Shown: one piece after another, positions 48,001 to 60,800 of the stretch
Layout of the letters: every line of letters begins with the position of its first letter
How positions within the stretch are numbered: position 1 is the first letter of the stretch
Source of the DNA: Hyphodiscus hymeniophilus
Taxonomy: Eukaryota > Ascomycota > Leotiomycetes > Helotiales > Hyphodiscaceae
DNA length: 64,000 bases
Assembly (NCBI GenBank): GCA_016508695.1
Contig: VNKQ01000017.1
Span: forward strand, 62,001-126,000
Direction of reading: 5' to 3'
The notes under the pieces: generated by a model
Databases searched by the model: none
The model's input: the letters and a program-made list of their open reading frames with translations, nothing else
Told to the model about the DNA's origin: nothing
Program-made: the position numbers and the translations under genes

Positions 48001-48289
48001 TCCTACTAGAAGCCGGATTCCTCAAATAGTATAACCTCGACTTAATATAAGCAAACGATAACGTTACTTATAATTACATTAAATAAAATAACTATAAAAT
48101 ACTATTATTTATTAAGAAACGTAGTATACCCGATAGAATCCGCTAATATAAAGTATATACTATAGAAATAGTAATTATCAAAGCTAGTTAAGAGTATAAT
48201 ATTAAGATCTCTTATTATCCTCTACTTATAATAACCTATAGATATTTCTTTAAACTAGTTTTTAAAGTAAACCTTATACGAGGCGAATT

Positions 48290-51200
48290 TGGTTCTACTA
48301 TTAAATTTATTTATACTAACTACTAGGGCAAAATCCCATTTACTAATTTTAGTAAAATAAATATTAAAATAGTTTAAGGCCTATATATTAGTACCTTATT
48401 ATTTACTACTTTTACTTTAGATTATACCTAGGTTAATCTCGGACTAGTAGAGATATTTAAAGGACTTATACTAATAAAAGAGTAACCTGAAAGTAAATAG
48501 CTAGATAGATACTTATATATTATATACCCTATTACAAAAGATAATATATCTAAAGAAAAGATAAATCTTACTAAAGTAGAAATCTCGGACTATTAAAGTA
48601 AGAAAGTATAAGAGTAAATCCTTTAAGTTATTAAGGATAATAACTACTTGTTTTATAATAGTCTCGGTTACTTTAATAATAATATTAAGATACTTATTCT
48701 ATTTAAGAAAGGCGTTTTAATTAAGGATCTTAAATAACCGGCGTATAACTTATTTATAAAGGACTATATAGTACTTAATAGCCTCCTCGACCCTTTAAAA
48801 AAAGCTAGTGTAATAGAATTAGTTTTACTTAATTAACTATTACTAGTATTCTCTCCCGCGTTTATAGTCTAATATAATAACAAACCTAGAGTTATCGTTA
48901 ATCTTTATAAAGTTAACTTAAAGATAAATACTAACGTATACCCACTTTTATAGCAAGATACGATTTTTAGTATAATAAGTAAAGCTAATGTATTTTTAAT
49001 TTTAGACATAACTAAAAGCTTCTTTTAATAATATATTATACCCGAGAACAAGTAGAAAACCGTATTTGTTATACTTTATCGAGGTTAAGAGTAGTTAATA
49101 GTTAGTATTATAGGTTTATACTTATCCCCGGGCTTTTTTTAGTATCGCATAGAGAATTTATTTAGAAAATACTTATAAAAGTTTGTTTTAATATATATTA
49201 ATAATATTATTATCTTTTCTACTTTAATTTAAGCTTATATTAGTAAACTCGCTATTACTCTCGATATCCTTAAGAAGTTAGAGGTTACTTTATAACTCTT
49301 AAAATACTACTTTACCTAATTAGGTATTAAAGCGCTTGGGTATTAAATTAATAGACTTGGTTTAAGTATTATAAATAAGAAAGTCGAGAAAGTTCGTATT
49401 ATAAAATTCCCCGAATTATTATAATAACTTAAGAATAGACTCGGTTTCTTTAGTTATTACTATAAATTTATTAAGAATTATACTAATATTATTCGCCTAT
49501 TATAAATCTTTAAAATACGCGGATTTAAAGGCTACCCTTAAGATAAGAAAGTACGTTATTGTTTTACTATAAACGCAATAGTTATTCCCGAGGATATTAG
49601 CGAGTTAGAAATTACTTAAGCTAAGGAAGTATAAAAGGAAATTAAAGATTATTTATATAAAGCTCTTATTCTTGCTTTTCTAGACTTTATAAAGCTATTT
49701 ATCTTATATATCGATAGTAGTAAAGAGATAGGATTTAGTATAATACTATACTAAATAAGTCTTAACGATCTTAAACACCTTATACTATACTTGTTTAAAG
49801 AATTATTACTAGTAGAGACTAGTTATTAGCCTATAGAATTAGAAACTAGTACGTTAGTTTAAGTATTATAAAAACTACCTTAATACTTTAATAGCGAGAA
49901 AGGCATAATATAAACAAATTATAGCGCTATTAAGAATATCTTAAGTCTTATACCCGTATATAATAAATATTTATTACGACTTACTAACTAGCGACTTTTC
50001 CTATCGAAATATATATTATATTTAGAAATTAAGTATCGCTTAAGCAAATTATATACTAACGCTAATAGACTTTTACGAATATATATAGAATTAACCCTTA
50101 TAATATAAATAACGAATTTATATATTAATTATTTAGTATATCCGGTTATTACCCGACGCACTACTTGATATACTAATTATTAACTCGTTCCCCTAATAGT
50201 AATAGATTGATAGCCTAATTCTAGAGTCTTACTAGCGGAATTATAGTAAGTCGCTCTAATAGAATTGTAATAAGTTAGCGAAAAGTAATTAGACGTTGTC
50301 CTACGCCTTACTATATTTATAATATAAGCGGATCTAGAACTTATATAATCTATTATACGGGAACTCCCCTATAATAAGGGTTTTATAAAGATATATTAAT
50401 AAATACATTAAAACTTTAACGATATAAAAGGCGATATCGAAGGTCTTATTACTATGCTATATAATTTCCGCCTCGATTATAAATTAAAGCTATTATATTT
50501 TTAAGACAATAGTAATAAATAACTCTATATTCTAAACAAATATTACCTTAAAGTCTTCCGAATAGTATACGATCGCCGTGCTTATACCGGATACTATTAT
50601 CTTTACGAATATTTATAGGAATTCTTATTCTTTCTTAATATAAAATATAAACTAGCCGTTTATACTTCTTATTATCTTATCTATAATATAAGCAAACTAA
50701 AGCATATATTACTATAAGAAAGCCTCGAGCCTATTAAGTAACCTCTAATTCTATTATTAGTAATATATATCGACTTTATTAATAGACTACTACTTTCTAT
50801 ATAAGGCTACGATAAAATTCTTTTAATTACTTATAAAGCAAGTAAATACGTAAACTAGATTATAAGTAAACAAACATATAATACAAAAGACTAGGCTAAT
50901 CGGTATTTTAATTATATTTATAATAGATAGGGCTTTTTAAATATAGTTATTAGCGATTAAGACTCTAAGTTTATATTAGTATTTTAACGTTATATATTTG
51001 CATTATCTGGTATAAAACTTTTATTTATAATATCGCATTACTTTATAAGAAACGGTCAAGTAAAAAGATCTAACTAGACCTTTATTTACGCCCTTCGTTA
51101 TATAATTGTAAGATACTACAATTAATCGGATTAGAAAGATTTCTTACTAGAAATACAAATTACTTTAAACTCTTTAATAAATATAATAACGGGCGTTATA

Positions 51201-51805
51201 CTATTTATATATCTATATAGTAGAAACCCAAAGACTTTACTCGCTAATATTAACCCTAAAGATCCTAACTAGATATTACGCCGCAAAGATTTACAAAAAT
51301 CTATATTAAATACTATTTAAATTACGCAAACTAAAATAAAGATCGAATATAATAAGTATTATATATAGCCCCGATTTATAGGATTAGTTTACCTTCGAGT
51401 ATTATACTCTATAAATAAGGGCTACTATTTGTAAAACTATAATAAACTATAACTACTAACTATTAGTCCTTATAAAATTATACGCCCTTACAGAAATCTA
51501 ATATATAAGGTAGAGCTACCTAGCTAGCTTACTAGTATCGACCCTATAATCTCTATTAAGTTCTTAGAACTAGCGAAGGACGACCCGTATAAAAGGACTC
51601 TCTCTCCTCTTAAGTATATTATAGTAAATAGCGAAAAACGTTATATTATAAAGCGTATTCTAAGTAAAGAATCTCGATAAGAGAATAGAGTTTGGAAATC
51701 GTTTTATTATATTAAATAGCTTAATTATAAGGAAACTAGTTAGGAACTAGCCGATTTAATTAAGTCTTAAGTACTTCTTTTTATTAAGAAATTCGAAAAG
51801 TAATA
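48290..51805 (+). pseudogene. pol remnant: (protease)-RT-RNase H-integrase-chromodomain
   Basis: One forward register (codons starting at positions divisible by 3) holds all landmarks. RT: RVIVNLYKVNLKINTNVYPL, ILDITKSFF and FVLIYINNIIIFS (the YVDD-type active site altered by G-to-A changes, D to N). RNase H: LYIDSSKEIGFSIILYQ, KELLLVET and IELETSTLV. Integrase: YKASKYVNQII, ISDQDSKFILVFQ, SHYFIRNGQVKRSNQT. C-terminal chromodomain: RVWKSFYYIK-stop-LNYKETS-stop-ELADLI, where the stops replace Trp. Dozens of TAA/TAG codons occur where Trp or Gln is expected. The 5' limit and the protease are uncertain. Confidence 0.88.
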
Positions 51806-52109
51806 TTATCTTTTATAAATTAGTAAACTTATTTAAAAAGTAAATATTAAACTACTCTAGATTAATAGGTATTTATAAAGGACTTATAGTATTTATACCT
51901 TACTTATATATTCGCTATTAGCTTTTATTAGCTATTATTTGTTTTTTCCTTTTATTCGATTCTATTATTATAATTTCGCGTACTCTTAATATTTTACTTT
52001 TACGCAAACTATTACTTAATGCGTTCTTATAAACTATTAAATTTATAATTACAATTTCATAATAATAACCTTTTAATAATAACAAATCTCGATAATTTAT
52101 CTCTTACTT

Positions 52110-55100
52110 TTAAATATATACCCTTATATAAGTAATTCGCAATAAAATATTATAAGTAGAAAAAAGAATAAGAAATACTTTAAATCTAAGTAAGATAAAA
52201 AGATAATTAAGAATTACTTTTAACCCGTTTATAATAATAATACTAACGCTATAATTAATACTTAAAACCCCTTTACTTAAGACTCCTCCTCTTAAAATAA
52301 CTTTACTCTTATATCTTTAATTAACGGAATTACGCTAGTAATTAATATAGCTTTTAAAACTACTCTTTCCCGTTTTATTTATAATATTACGCGTTTAATC
52401 TAGTCTCGTATAAACGGCGAAACTAAGAAAGCTTTATAAGAGTTTAATAAATTATTCTTATATAGATACGCGTTAGTACGAACTTTAGCTACTAGTTATT
52501 TTTATAGATTATATACTATAGTAACTAGTACTTTGCAAGTTCTTTTAAGTTATATTTATCTTATATATATAAAGGTTTTTAATGCCTTTTACGATATTTT
52601 AAAGACTAAAGAATTTGGCGATATAATAGATAGTAATATTCCTAATAGCAATCTATTTATTAATTACCTAGTAGTAATCCTCTAAATGTTCGCTATATAA
52701 TATAACTTAAACTTTAACCTAGGATATATCCTTTATACTTTGGCTTACTTTTTGGTCCTTATATTATAATTTAAAGATATAGTCTACGTTTAGATCTTGT
52801 CTAATAGCTTAACGGGAGCTAGTAATAAACCTAGTATTAATTACTTTAAAAGCATTATAAACTCTAAGCTTCTAGTCGGCGAAAACGCTAAACTTGCGTC
52901 TCTTATTATTCCCGACTATCACTTAACTATACTTATTTCCGATATTATATAAAACGCTTTAATCTTACCTTTTAAAGAAGAATAGTATAAGGAACCCAAA
53001 TTATAAGAGGAATTCGCACTAATTAACTTATAAGTTAATAAGTTAGCTATATATAAGTCTATCCCTCAAATAATAATATATTTCTTATTTAACGGCAAAA
53101 TATATAATATCGATATAAATGCTTAACTTAATTCTATAGTCTATAATAAAGAATAATCCCCTATTTATATTTTTAAGGCCTATACTCGCGAACTTAATCT
53201 TTAAGGCTTTATTTTAATCCAAGGCAATATTAATCGCGATATTAACACTAAGGATAATCCTATATGCTATACGACTTATTCCTTTTATATAAAAACAAAC
53301 TATAAGGATATTACTTCCTTAGTATATAAGAAACTTAATATATAGAAATACATAGACTTTGTTAATCTAAACAAGTCTCTAGCCTTACTTATTATTACTA
53401 CTTTATCCGTTTGTATATCTAACGCTTAGGTTTTAACTCTTAAGAATAATAATATAAAGCGACGCTTACGCAAATAAAATATAGTAATTAGCTCTTTTAA
53501 GATATTTACCTTTAAGTTTCTTGTCCGTTTCGCAAAAGTTTCTAATATATTAGATATCTTATTTATAGTCTTATATAATAAGTAAAACGACGACTAGTAT
53601 AAGAATTAAGTCCTCCTTTAGTTTGCAAATAATAAGGAGGCGTATTAGCTCTATTAAAATAATATCTATACCCTTACTACTCGACTAGTATTATCGCAAT
53701 TAAACCTTATTCTAGTATTCTATCGCATATATATAGACCCCCTTAAGTTTAAAATGTTCTCGATTTATACCCTAAATATTAAGTATTAGTTTTAATAAAC
53801 TATTCTCTTAGGTATAGCGCTAGAAACTATAGCTACCGCTATTATATACGCTCTAGGTTTTATAAGTCGTACTAATAATAATAATAACGACTTACTAAAA
53901 CTATACTAACTTAGTATTAAATAGAACCTAATAGTAAACAAACCTCGCACAAGTAACTAATTCGAGATAATTATACTTTTCGATATTAGCCCCGTCCCTC
54001 TTTATAATAAACTACTAATTATTCGTTATATTATAAAGTATTATAATAACGTAAGCGTTAACGAGTTTACTAATTTTGTCTAAGGATAAACCGGGAAAAA
54101 AAAGTAAAACGAAGTAAAGGAGGCTACTTATAAATACTATAAATACTATCGTAAGATTTAGTTAGTCTATTATTAAGGCCCCAATAGTCTTATTATTCCT
54201 AGAGAAATTATATTATAAGTAAAGCGTTTTACAAATACCTTATAAGAAGGCCCTTTTAATATATTCCTAATAGTACTAATAGATATCCCTAGTTATATTT
54301 AAGACTTTTATTTATATAACAAATTCGTTTAATATATTAAGAATATAACTTAGTATTACTAACTTAGATTTACCTTAATAGAATCTAACTAAGCTTATAA
54401 AGACCTAGTACGCAATATTAATAACCTCGCTAAACTCGACGATAGTTATTTAAAGGATATAACTATTAGTATTTATCTCTTATATATTCTTATTTCTAGT
54501 AACCTACTTTACAACTCCTTTTATAATCGAAATCTACTCGTACTTATAAACAATAATATATTCTCTATATTTACTATTAATATTACGGATTATTAGTAAA
54601 CTCGCTTAATATAAACCTTAAAGAATATCGAATACGGCATTACTTTAATTAAGGGATGTCTAGCTATTATAAAAACAATTATACTTGAAATTTCCGTACT
54701 ACTTACTCTTATAGTTAAGGCCGATTCGAAAAGCGTTTTATTTGTTATAAATATTAATATTAGAGTTAATAATATTACTGCCCGCCTTATATATTATATA
54801 TAAGACGCTAAGATACTAATTCTCGTTATATATATTTATTTTATAAACGGGGAAGTTACTCGTATTATCTCTTAATATATTAAAGGCTATAGTATTCCTT
54901 ATACTCGATTTAGTTATAAATACTCTAGTATTACTATTCTATCGTATATTAATAATATAGTAGCAAAATATAATAATTGCAAGGCAAATTACTATTACGA
55001 TATTAGAATTAGAAATCTAAATCTTAACGCTATAGTCGTCGCTTTTATTATTAAATATAAAGATAATCTAAACGTCTAAGCCTTTCTTACGAGAATCTAG

Positions 55101-56900
55101 GATTATAAAGCCAATAGAAATCCGTTTAATATAGTCGCTATTAAGTCTTTAGTTAAGGAAATTATCTCGTTAATACTAATACTTACAAACGTTATTATTA
55201 TAACCTATAACTTGACTATATAAAATAGTATTTTCTCTTAACTTTAGTTACGTTTCTTATTTAAAGACGAGAACTATCGATTATAACCTTATTACTTTTA
55301 CGCTTTAACTACTATATATTATAATTATATAGACACTTTTTTTCTTGCCGGTAATCCTAACTAAAAGACACTATATATCCTAATAGATACTTTTAATAAT
55401 AGTTTAAACCCGTTTGTTAGAGAAATGTCCTATATTATATTCTAACGCTTCGAAGATATAAGTATTGCGAGCTACCCGTTCTACGAATAATATTGTATAT
55501 ATAACCCCAAATTCGTTAAATATATTAGTAAGTACTATTATATAAGCGTAATAGCCGACGCTTGTATTTATATAAACCCTCCTCAAGTTTAATTTATATA
55601 TAAATTTTATACTAAATTATTTAAAGTAAATAGTAATATCGTTTTCTTAATTACTTAAGAATCCCGCGCCTTTAAGAAAGAAGGCAATACATTACTTTTT
55701 AATAATATATATATAATCCTTATAGTTTAATATATCGACTCTCTTTAAGTATTAATCTAAAAGACAAAACTACCCTTTTTTATATCCGATTTACAAATCT
55801 TATATCTTTCCTCTTATACTATATAAATCGCAAATATAGACCGTTATATTAAAGAAAAAGGCTATCCCCTTAGTCTAATTAAAATATATACGGTATAAGT
55901 CTACTAAGGACTATAGGGTAGCGTTACGATTCGAGATATCGTTAGTACTAAACTCTCTAACTTTACTAGTAATAAGCGTAACTATTTAGTCGCAAATATA
56001 CGATTCTAATATATATATATTATTATTATTACACAAGAGTACTTAAATACTAAGACATACGAATTCCCCTTCGCGGCTCGTCTATTCTTTAATCCTTATA
56101 TTACTTATATTTATAGAATTTATAGACTTGCCGTAAACGCTAAATAGGCCTATAAAGTTAAGAGAATCGATACTTTATACTATTGCAAATATAATACTAA
56201 GGGCTATATTGCCTTTACTTACACTACTAATAAGGAGTACTATAATTATAGTTTGATAGAGTACTTTACTAACGCTTATACTATTACTTTCAAACTCGAT
56301 TTCCCTAATACTATACCTAATAAATAACTAAAAGCTTATAAGAGATATAGTTCGTTTAACTATTTAAAAGCCGAGTATATTACTCTATAATATATAGTAT
56401 ATAAGACTACTAACTACACACGCGAAAATTGTCTTAACGCTTATTATAAGAAATACTATAAGAAGGGTTATTACACTAATAATATTAACTACCCTAAATA
56501 TTAATATTATAAGAAGTATAATAAACCTTATTTAGCAAAGAATTATACTAACGTTCTTATTAAGTCGTTTGTACTTAAAAGCAAGATTGCCGAGAAAAAG
56601 TCTATAATAAAGGCTATCCTTACTTACTTTAATAACTCGGTCGTTCTAACTAAAGCTAATATTAAAGCTAAGAAACCTATTAAAGAAAATAGTAATATTA
56701 TTAATAAGAATAATATAAATTAAAACGGAGCTACTAAAGAGAATAATACTACTAGTTAAAACAAAGGAAATACTAAGAAAAACAATAATAACGTATAAAA
56801 CGGAGGAATTACTAAGACTAGTTAAAACGAAGGAAATACTAAAAACAAGAACGCTTAAAGCGAAAGAGATACTAGAGAGAATAGTACTTTTACTTAAAGT
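52110..56900 (+). pseudogene. Additional long ORF downstream of pol, RIP-broken, unrecognised
   Basis: After about 300 bp without clear coding, protein-like sequence resumes in the same register as pol. I checked the register at 52.40, 53.36, 54.62, 55.40 and 56.42 kb. Nearly all interruptions are TAA/TAG, as expected from RIP of Trp and Gln codons. Readable pieces: TLSRFIYNITRLI, ASLIIPDYHLTILISDII, LGFISRTNNNNNDLLKLY, GITLIKGCLAIIKTIILE, NPFVREMSYIIF. Near 56.2 and 56.4-56.55 kb there are Tyr/Cys/Lys-rich segments (YYCKYNTKGYIAF; ENCLNAYYKKYYKKGYY; YQYYKKYNKPYLAKNY). Because RIP turns TGY (Cys) and CAY (His) into TAY (Tyr), these could be former Cys/His zinc-binding motifs. Not an ordinary gypsy env or gag by anything I recognise. 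A nested element or captured host gene is the alternative. Confidence 0.6.
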
Positions 56901-56966
56901 AAGGCGAAGAACGTAAACTAGTAGTTTCTTATTTTATACTAGAGTATAGCTTTGAGGGAAGTAGCA

Positions 56967-57136
56967 TATTATAGCCTTAGGCACCTTAGCTTAGTCATTA
57001 CCTTACTACTATTACTTTCTCGCATATTCTATAGAATAGCTTCTTCTTTAGACGATTTACAAATACAACTAGCAACCTATACAAGGTTTACTAATACTAT
57101 ACAGCCCTCCCAGCTACTACGGAGAGTGTCTTTATA
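56967..57136 (+). repeat. 3' LTR (170 bp)
   Basis: Pair of the 5' LTR; its first bases (TATTATAGCC) are the G-to-A form of TGTTGTAGCC. The GTCTC duplication follows immediately. Confidence 0.93.
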
Positions 57137-57141
57137 GTCTC

Positions 57142-57453
57142 TTAGCAACGATCAACGCCCGGACATAGTAGTATATCCAGTATCTTTATATAAGGAAGCA
57201 CTGTGGCTTTTGGTGGCTTACAAGTATGACATGTGCGTCATGCGATAAGGCTCCCTAATAACTCACACCTATATCATGGCTATATTTTCAACTCCCCGTA
57301 TCTGCCAAAATCCGTCCTCGACCTTTCAGTAGTCAACTCAACACCTCCACACGTGACTTCACGGAGCCTTAAGAAACACTCGCACTCTAACATTAGTTCG
57401 TACTCTCTATATCCTTATCCCTTACTGGCTAGCTAACACTTCCTTGCATAATC
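57142..57453. other. Right flank of retrotransposon
   Basis: Begins with TTAGCAACGATCAACGCCCGG, a diverged repeat of the sequence just left of the element (44827-44849). No gene seen. Base composition returns to normal at once, so RIP did not visibly spread. Confidence 0.55.
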
Positions 57454-57705
57454 ATGTGCGCCGACGAACATCTCTACTACTTCTGCGGGGACTGTCGAAT
57501 ACGCCGCGGTGAACCATATGCAACTGTTCCCATCGCATGCGCGACGAAAATTGCTCGCGGCTGGTGTAATGTTGGATCTAAGCCAAGGCCCGTTAACTCA
57601 AGGGCGGAGCTATGTGGGCGTTGCATAAACAGGAGAGCGGAGGCAAGGGGCATGGCAGAGGCTAGGCGCAGAGCCGCGGCCTGCCGGAGCCTGATGTTTT
57701 ATTAG
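57454..57705 (+). CDS. Small cysteine-rich hypothetical protein (83 aa)
   Basis: Single-exon frame beginning MCADEHLYYFCGDC. Cysteines are spaced as C-x8-C-x2-C, then two singles, then LCGRC (C-x2-C), followed by an Arg/Ala-rich basic end (RGMAEARRRAAACRS). Small fungal proteins starting MC with a CxxC-type array are common and may bind a metal, but no named family is recognised. No signal peptide. It lies in the 0.7-kb gap between the retrotransposon and the 3' end of the NRPS. It may be a real gene, or a chance frame in GC-rich sequence. Confidence 0.4.
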   Translation: MCADEHLYYFCGDCRIRRGEPYATVPIACATKIARGWCNVGSKPRPVNSRAELCGRCINRRAEARGMAEARRRAAACRSLMFY

Positions 57706-57871
57706 GTTTCTTCAGATCCAGGACAAGAGACTATTGCAACAAACATTATTCTCTAGTGGTAAATAAGAGGACGAGCTGCTTGGAGAAGGAAGTGGGTGAA
57801 GATGTCGAGATTCTGGTCAGGAAACACTTTCATCCTGCACTATCTATTGATCACCATATCTACCACAGTGG

Positions 57872-60800
57872 CTAGAAGATCTGACCATCGAGTAACCTAT
57901 GTTCTTCCCCACCAATCACCAGTTCTTGAATCGATCCAACCAGTTCTTCAAGTATTGCGTGCACAAATGCAGAATCCCTTTCACGTCCAACAATTCCAAC
58001 ATGCGTCTCCCCACTTTGGACAAACGATACGGCTTTCAGTGGGAAAGCAGCGTCGCCATGCGGATTCAAGATTTCCACTTTACAGTTTCCTCCTGCAAAA
58101 GGCATAGTATCGAAATCATCAAAATCTTGGTGATGCACCATGGAATCGAAGAATCGAGCCTCTGATGGCCATTCTGTGCATTCCTTTGATATCCTTTCAA
58201 ATCCAAGGAAATCATGGGCAGCGGATGCAGCGCTTTGCTGTTGCACGAAATACAAGAGGTCTGTTGCTTTCCATTGAGCGTCAAATATGACTCGGATAGG
58301 AGTAAATTGGTAACACGGGCCTATGACATTTTCTACGTTTGCAAGGTCGAGGTTTCGACCTAATGTGACAGCCCCAAATGTGACATCAAGTCTTCGAAGA
58401 CGGCGAGCTAATACCAGTGACCATGCTGCAGTGAGCAGGCTTGCAATGGTAGTCTCTTTTGGGCGTTGTGTAATATCAACGGTTTTCGATTGGAATATCG
58501 ATTTATCCCCAGGCCGTACCGAATTTCCTTCCAGCACGGACAACGAGGAGCCATTCAGAAGCTCAGTCCAATAATTAATCGCCCTTTTCTGGGGTTGCTC
58601 ATGATAGATTCGTGCCATGTATCGCGAGAAGGGCTCATAGTCAACGATTTCCCCGCCAGTATACAAAGTTCCCAGATCTTGAAGTAGTCTGGGAAGAGAG
58701 ATCCCATCATACTGAGCGTGAGAAAGCCTTATGGCAAGGCACTGCTGGCCGTCATCGCTTTCAGTATGGGAGATATCGCAGAAAGGTGTTCCTAGTTGGA
58801 AATCTGATTCTATATCCAGCAAGCACAGATCGGTGGCATATTGCTCGAGTCGCTTGTCCGCCAGATAGGTGGTCACGGGAGCAATCAGGTCATTGATGAC
58901 AACTTGAAAGAGCTTCGACTCGTGTTCAATAAAAACGGCGCGGAGGATTTCGTGAGTCTTCACTAGTTCGCTCCATGCACGATACAGTCTTTCTCGATCA
59001 ATATCTTTGTCGAGGTATAACATAGTGTACTGTATGGAGGTTCGAGGTTGCTGGATGGTTGATCTGACGTCGAAAGCTTGGGAATCTGTCACTGGAAATA
59101 CATCCTGAATAGACCAACTTGTATTGGCAAGCTTTGGCCGCACAATCTCGGACAAGAATTTTTCCACGTCCAGCTGGCCAAGCATTGAAAAGGCTTTGTA
59201 GGGTTGAGACTTCTCCTCCGCTAAGTAGTTCACCTTGAATACCTTGGCCGCGTCACCAAGGCGCATGTGCTGAAAGATATCGGAAACTGTCAAGCTATGC
59301 CCTTGTGCACGAAGAATTGACACCAACTTCATGGCCAGCACGGAGTCGCCGCCAAGGCGAAAAAAGTTGTCCTCGAGGTCAATCTGCCCGGGAGCGATTC
59401 CCAGAACCTTTGCCCAAGAGGACTGTAAAATGGATTCTGCATCCGTCAATTCCGTTTGCGTTAAGTTATTCGTCCATGCCTCCTTGAAGCCTTCGCGAAG
59501 CTGATCGAGCACAGCTTGAGGAATCATCGAAGCCAGGCGATTGAGCAAAATGTGATCGACTTGTCCCATTCCAGTGGGTATCTTGTCAATCACCACGTAC
59601 GTAGAAGGAACCATGTATGACGGAAGAGAGTCTTCAAGGAACTTGTCCAGCCTTTTCAGTGATGCGGCGAGGGTGATCGGAATCGTGTCACAAATTGTCG
59701 TCTCGAAGGCTTGCACATCCGGGGTTTCGCAAATTATGTCGTACTTCGCCGGCATGAGCTCAAGAGTCCCGTTCTCACAAGGCTCTTGCTCTATGAAAAC
59801 GACCAGCTCCTGTTGTGGGATCTGTTGAGTACCTGCCAAAGATGGCTTGAAAATCGCAGCAGCAGCGATAGTTTTCGGCGCAAGAAAACTTGTGAAGTGT
59901 ACTTCGAGATCCGCAACGTCCATTACATGGCCTCCTTCTACTGACAAGATATTTTCTTTCCGACCAACGAATAGTAAGTTGCCGTTCTCTTGCAACTGGA
60001 CCATATCGCCAGTTGGCTGCACTCTTCCCGTCCTTCCGACAAAATCAGAACTTCCAGCCCGGAGCCAGGCTGGAGCTTCAAAGGTTTCACCTGGAAGAAG
60101 AGCCCCCTCAAGCCACAGCTCACCAACGCAACCTATGGGCGAAAGTAGAGACGGCGTCCGTGGATCGCACACCCAAGAAACGACCGCAGGTGGATAGATT
60201 GATCCTTGCTTAGTGAGTTTGACTGCTCGAAGCCTCTGAGATGACTCGTCTAAAGACAACGGGGGTGTTTGATTCCATCGCCAGACCTGGTTCAATTCCA
60301 CTCCAGGAAGGCAAGATATCTCATCAAGTCTTCTCGAAAGACCTTTCGCCAACTGCGAACAAGCTGTCTCCAGCTGCGCCAGGATTCGGCCCATTTGTGT
60401 GACTGTAATTAGGCTGCTGTCAAAACTAGCACAGACTCGAAAGCCACCCTCCCGTATTCCACAAGCCAGCATGAGTGGATATGGGTTGAAGTGAAGCGCT
60501 TCACGCACGACATCTCCTGCGTCAAAGCCAAGTTCGCTGCCCACGTACTTTGGTTCTGGTTGAATCACCAAGCCTGTGCCAGCTTCACACGCATATTGGG
60601 CATCTTGGCTGACCTTCCTAATGTTTTGCATCCCCATATGCTGATATGGTGTACGAGCTAATATGCCTTGCTGTACATTTTGCAGGTAGTGTTCCACGGA
60701 AGTCGTTCGCTGAATTTGCACACGAACGGGTATAGTGGCGATTAACGGACCCACAATGTCTTCGACTCCTGGCAACGGTATATCTCGGCCTGTGAGCGTC

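Larger units (their letters stand above)
44854..57136 (+). mobile_element. RIP-inactivated Ty3/gypsy chromovirus, 12.28 kb, complete with LTRs and TSD
   Basis: Bounded by two 170-bp direct repeats starting TGTTGTAGCC/TATTATAGCC and ending TCTTTATA, flanked on both sides by GTCTC (44849-44853 and 57137-57141), a 5-bp target duplication. Pol motifs on the plus strand, readable only when stops are ignored: reverse transcriptase at about 48.85-49.55 kb, RNase H at about 49.68-50.15 kb, integrase at about 50.75-51.3 kb, chromodomain at about 51.63-51.80 kb. The order RT-RH-INT-chromodomain defines a chromovirus. The whole interval is extremely AT/TA-rich, and almost no ORF of 60 codons survives in 12 kb, as expected of heavy RIP. 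Gag should lie at about 45.1-47.5 kb but is not recognisable. An unusual extra coding track follows pol. Confidence 0.92.

Noticed and set aside
55404..55586. 60-codon minus-strand frame inside the retrotransposon
   Set aside because: Antisense survivor in RIP-mutated sequence; short, Tyr/Ile/Asn-rich, no support.
44854..57136. Reading the AT-rich block as mitochondrial DNA or a centromere
   Set aside because: It is bounded by matching LTRs with a target duplication and contains ordered gypsy pol motifs, so an inserted, RIP-mutated nuclear element explains it.
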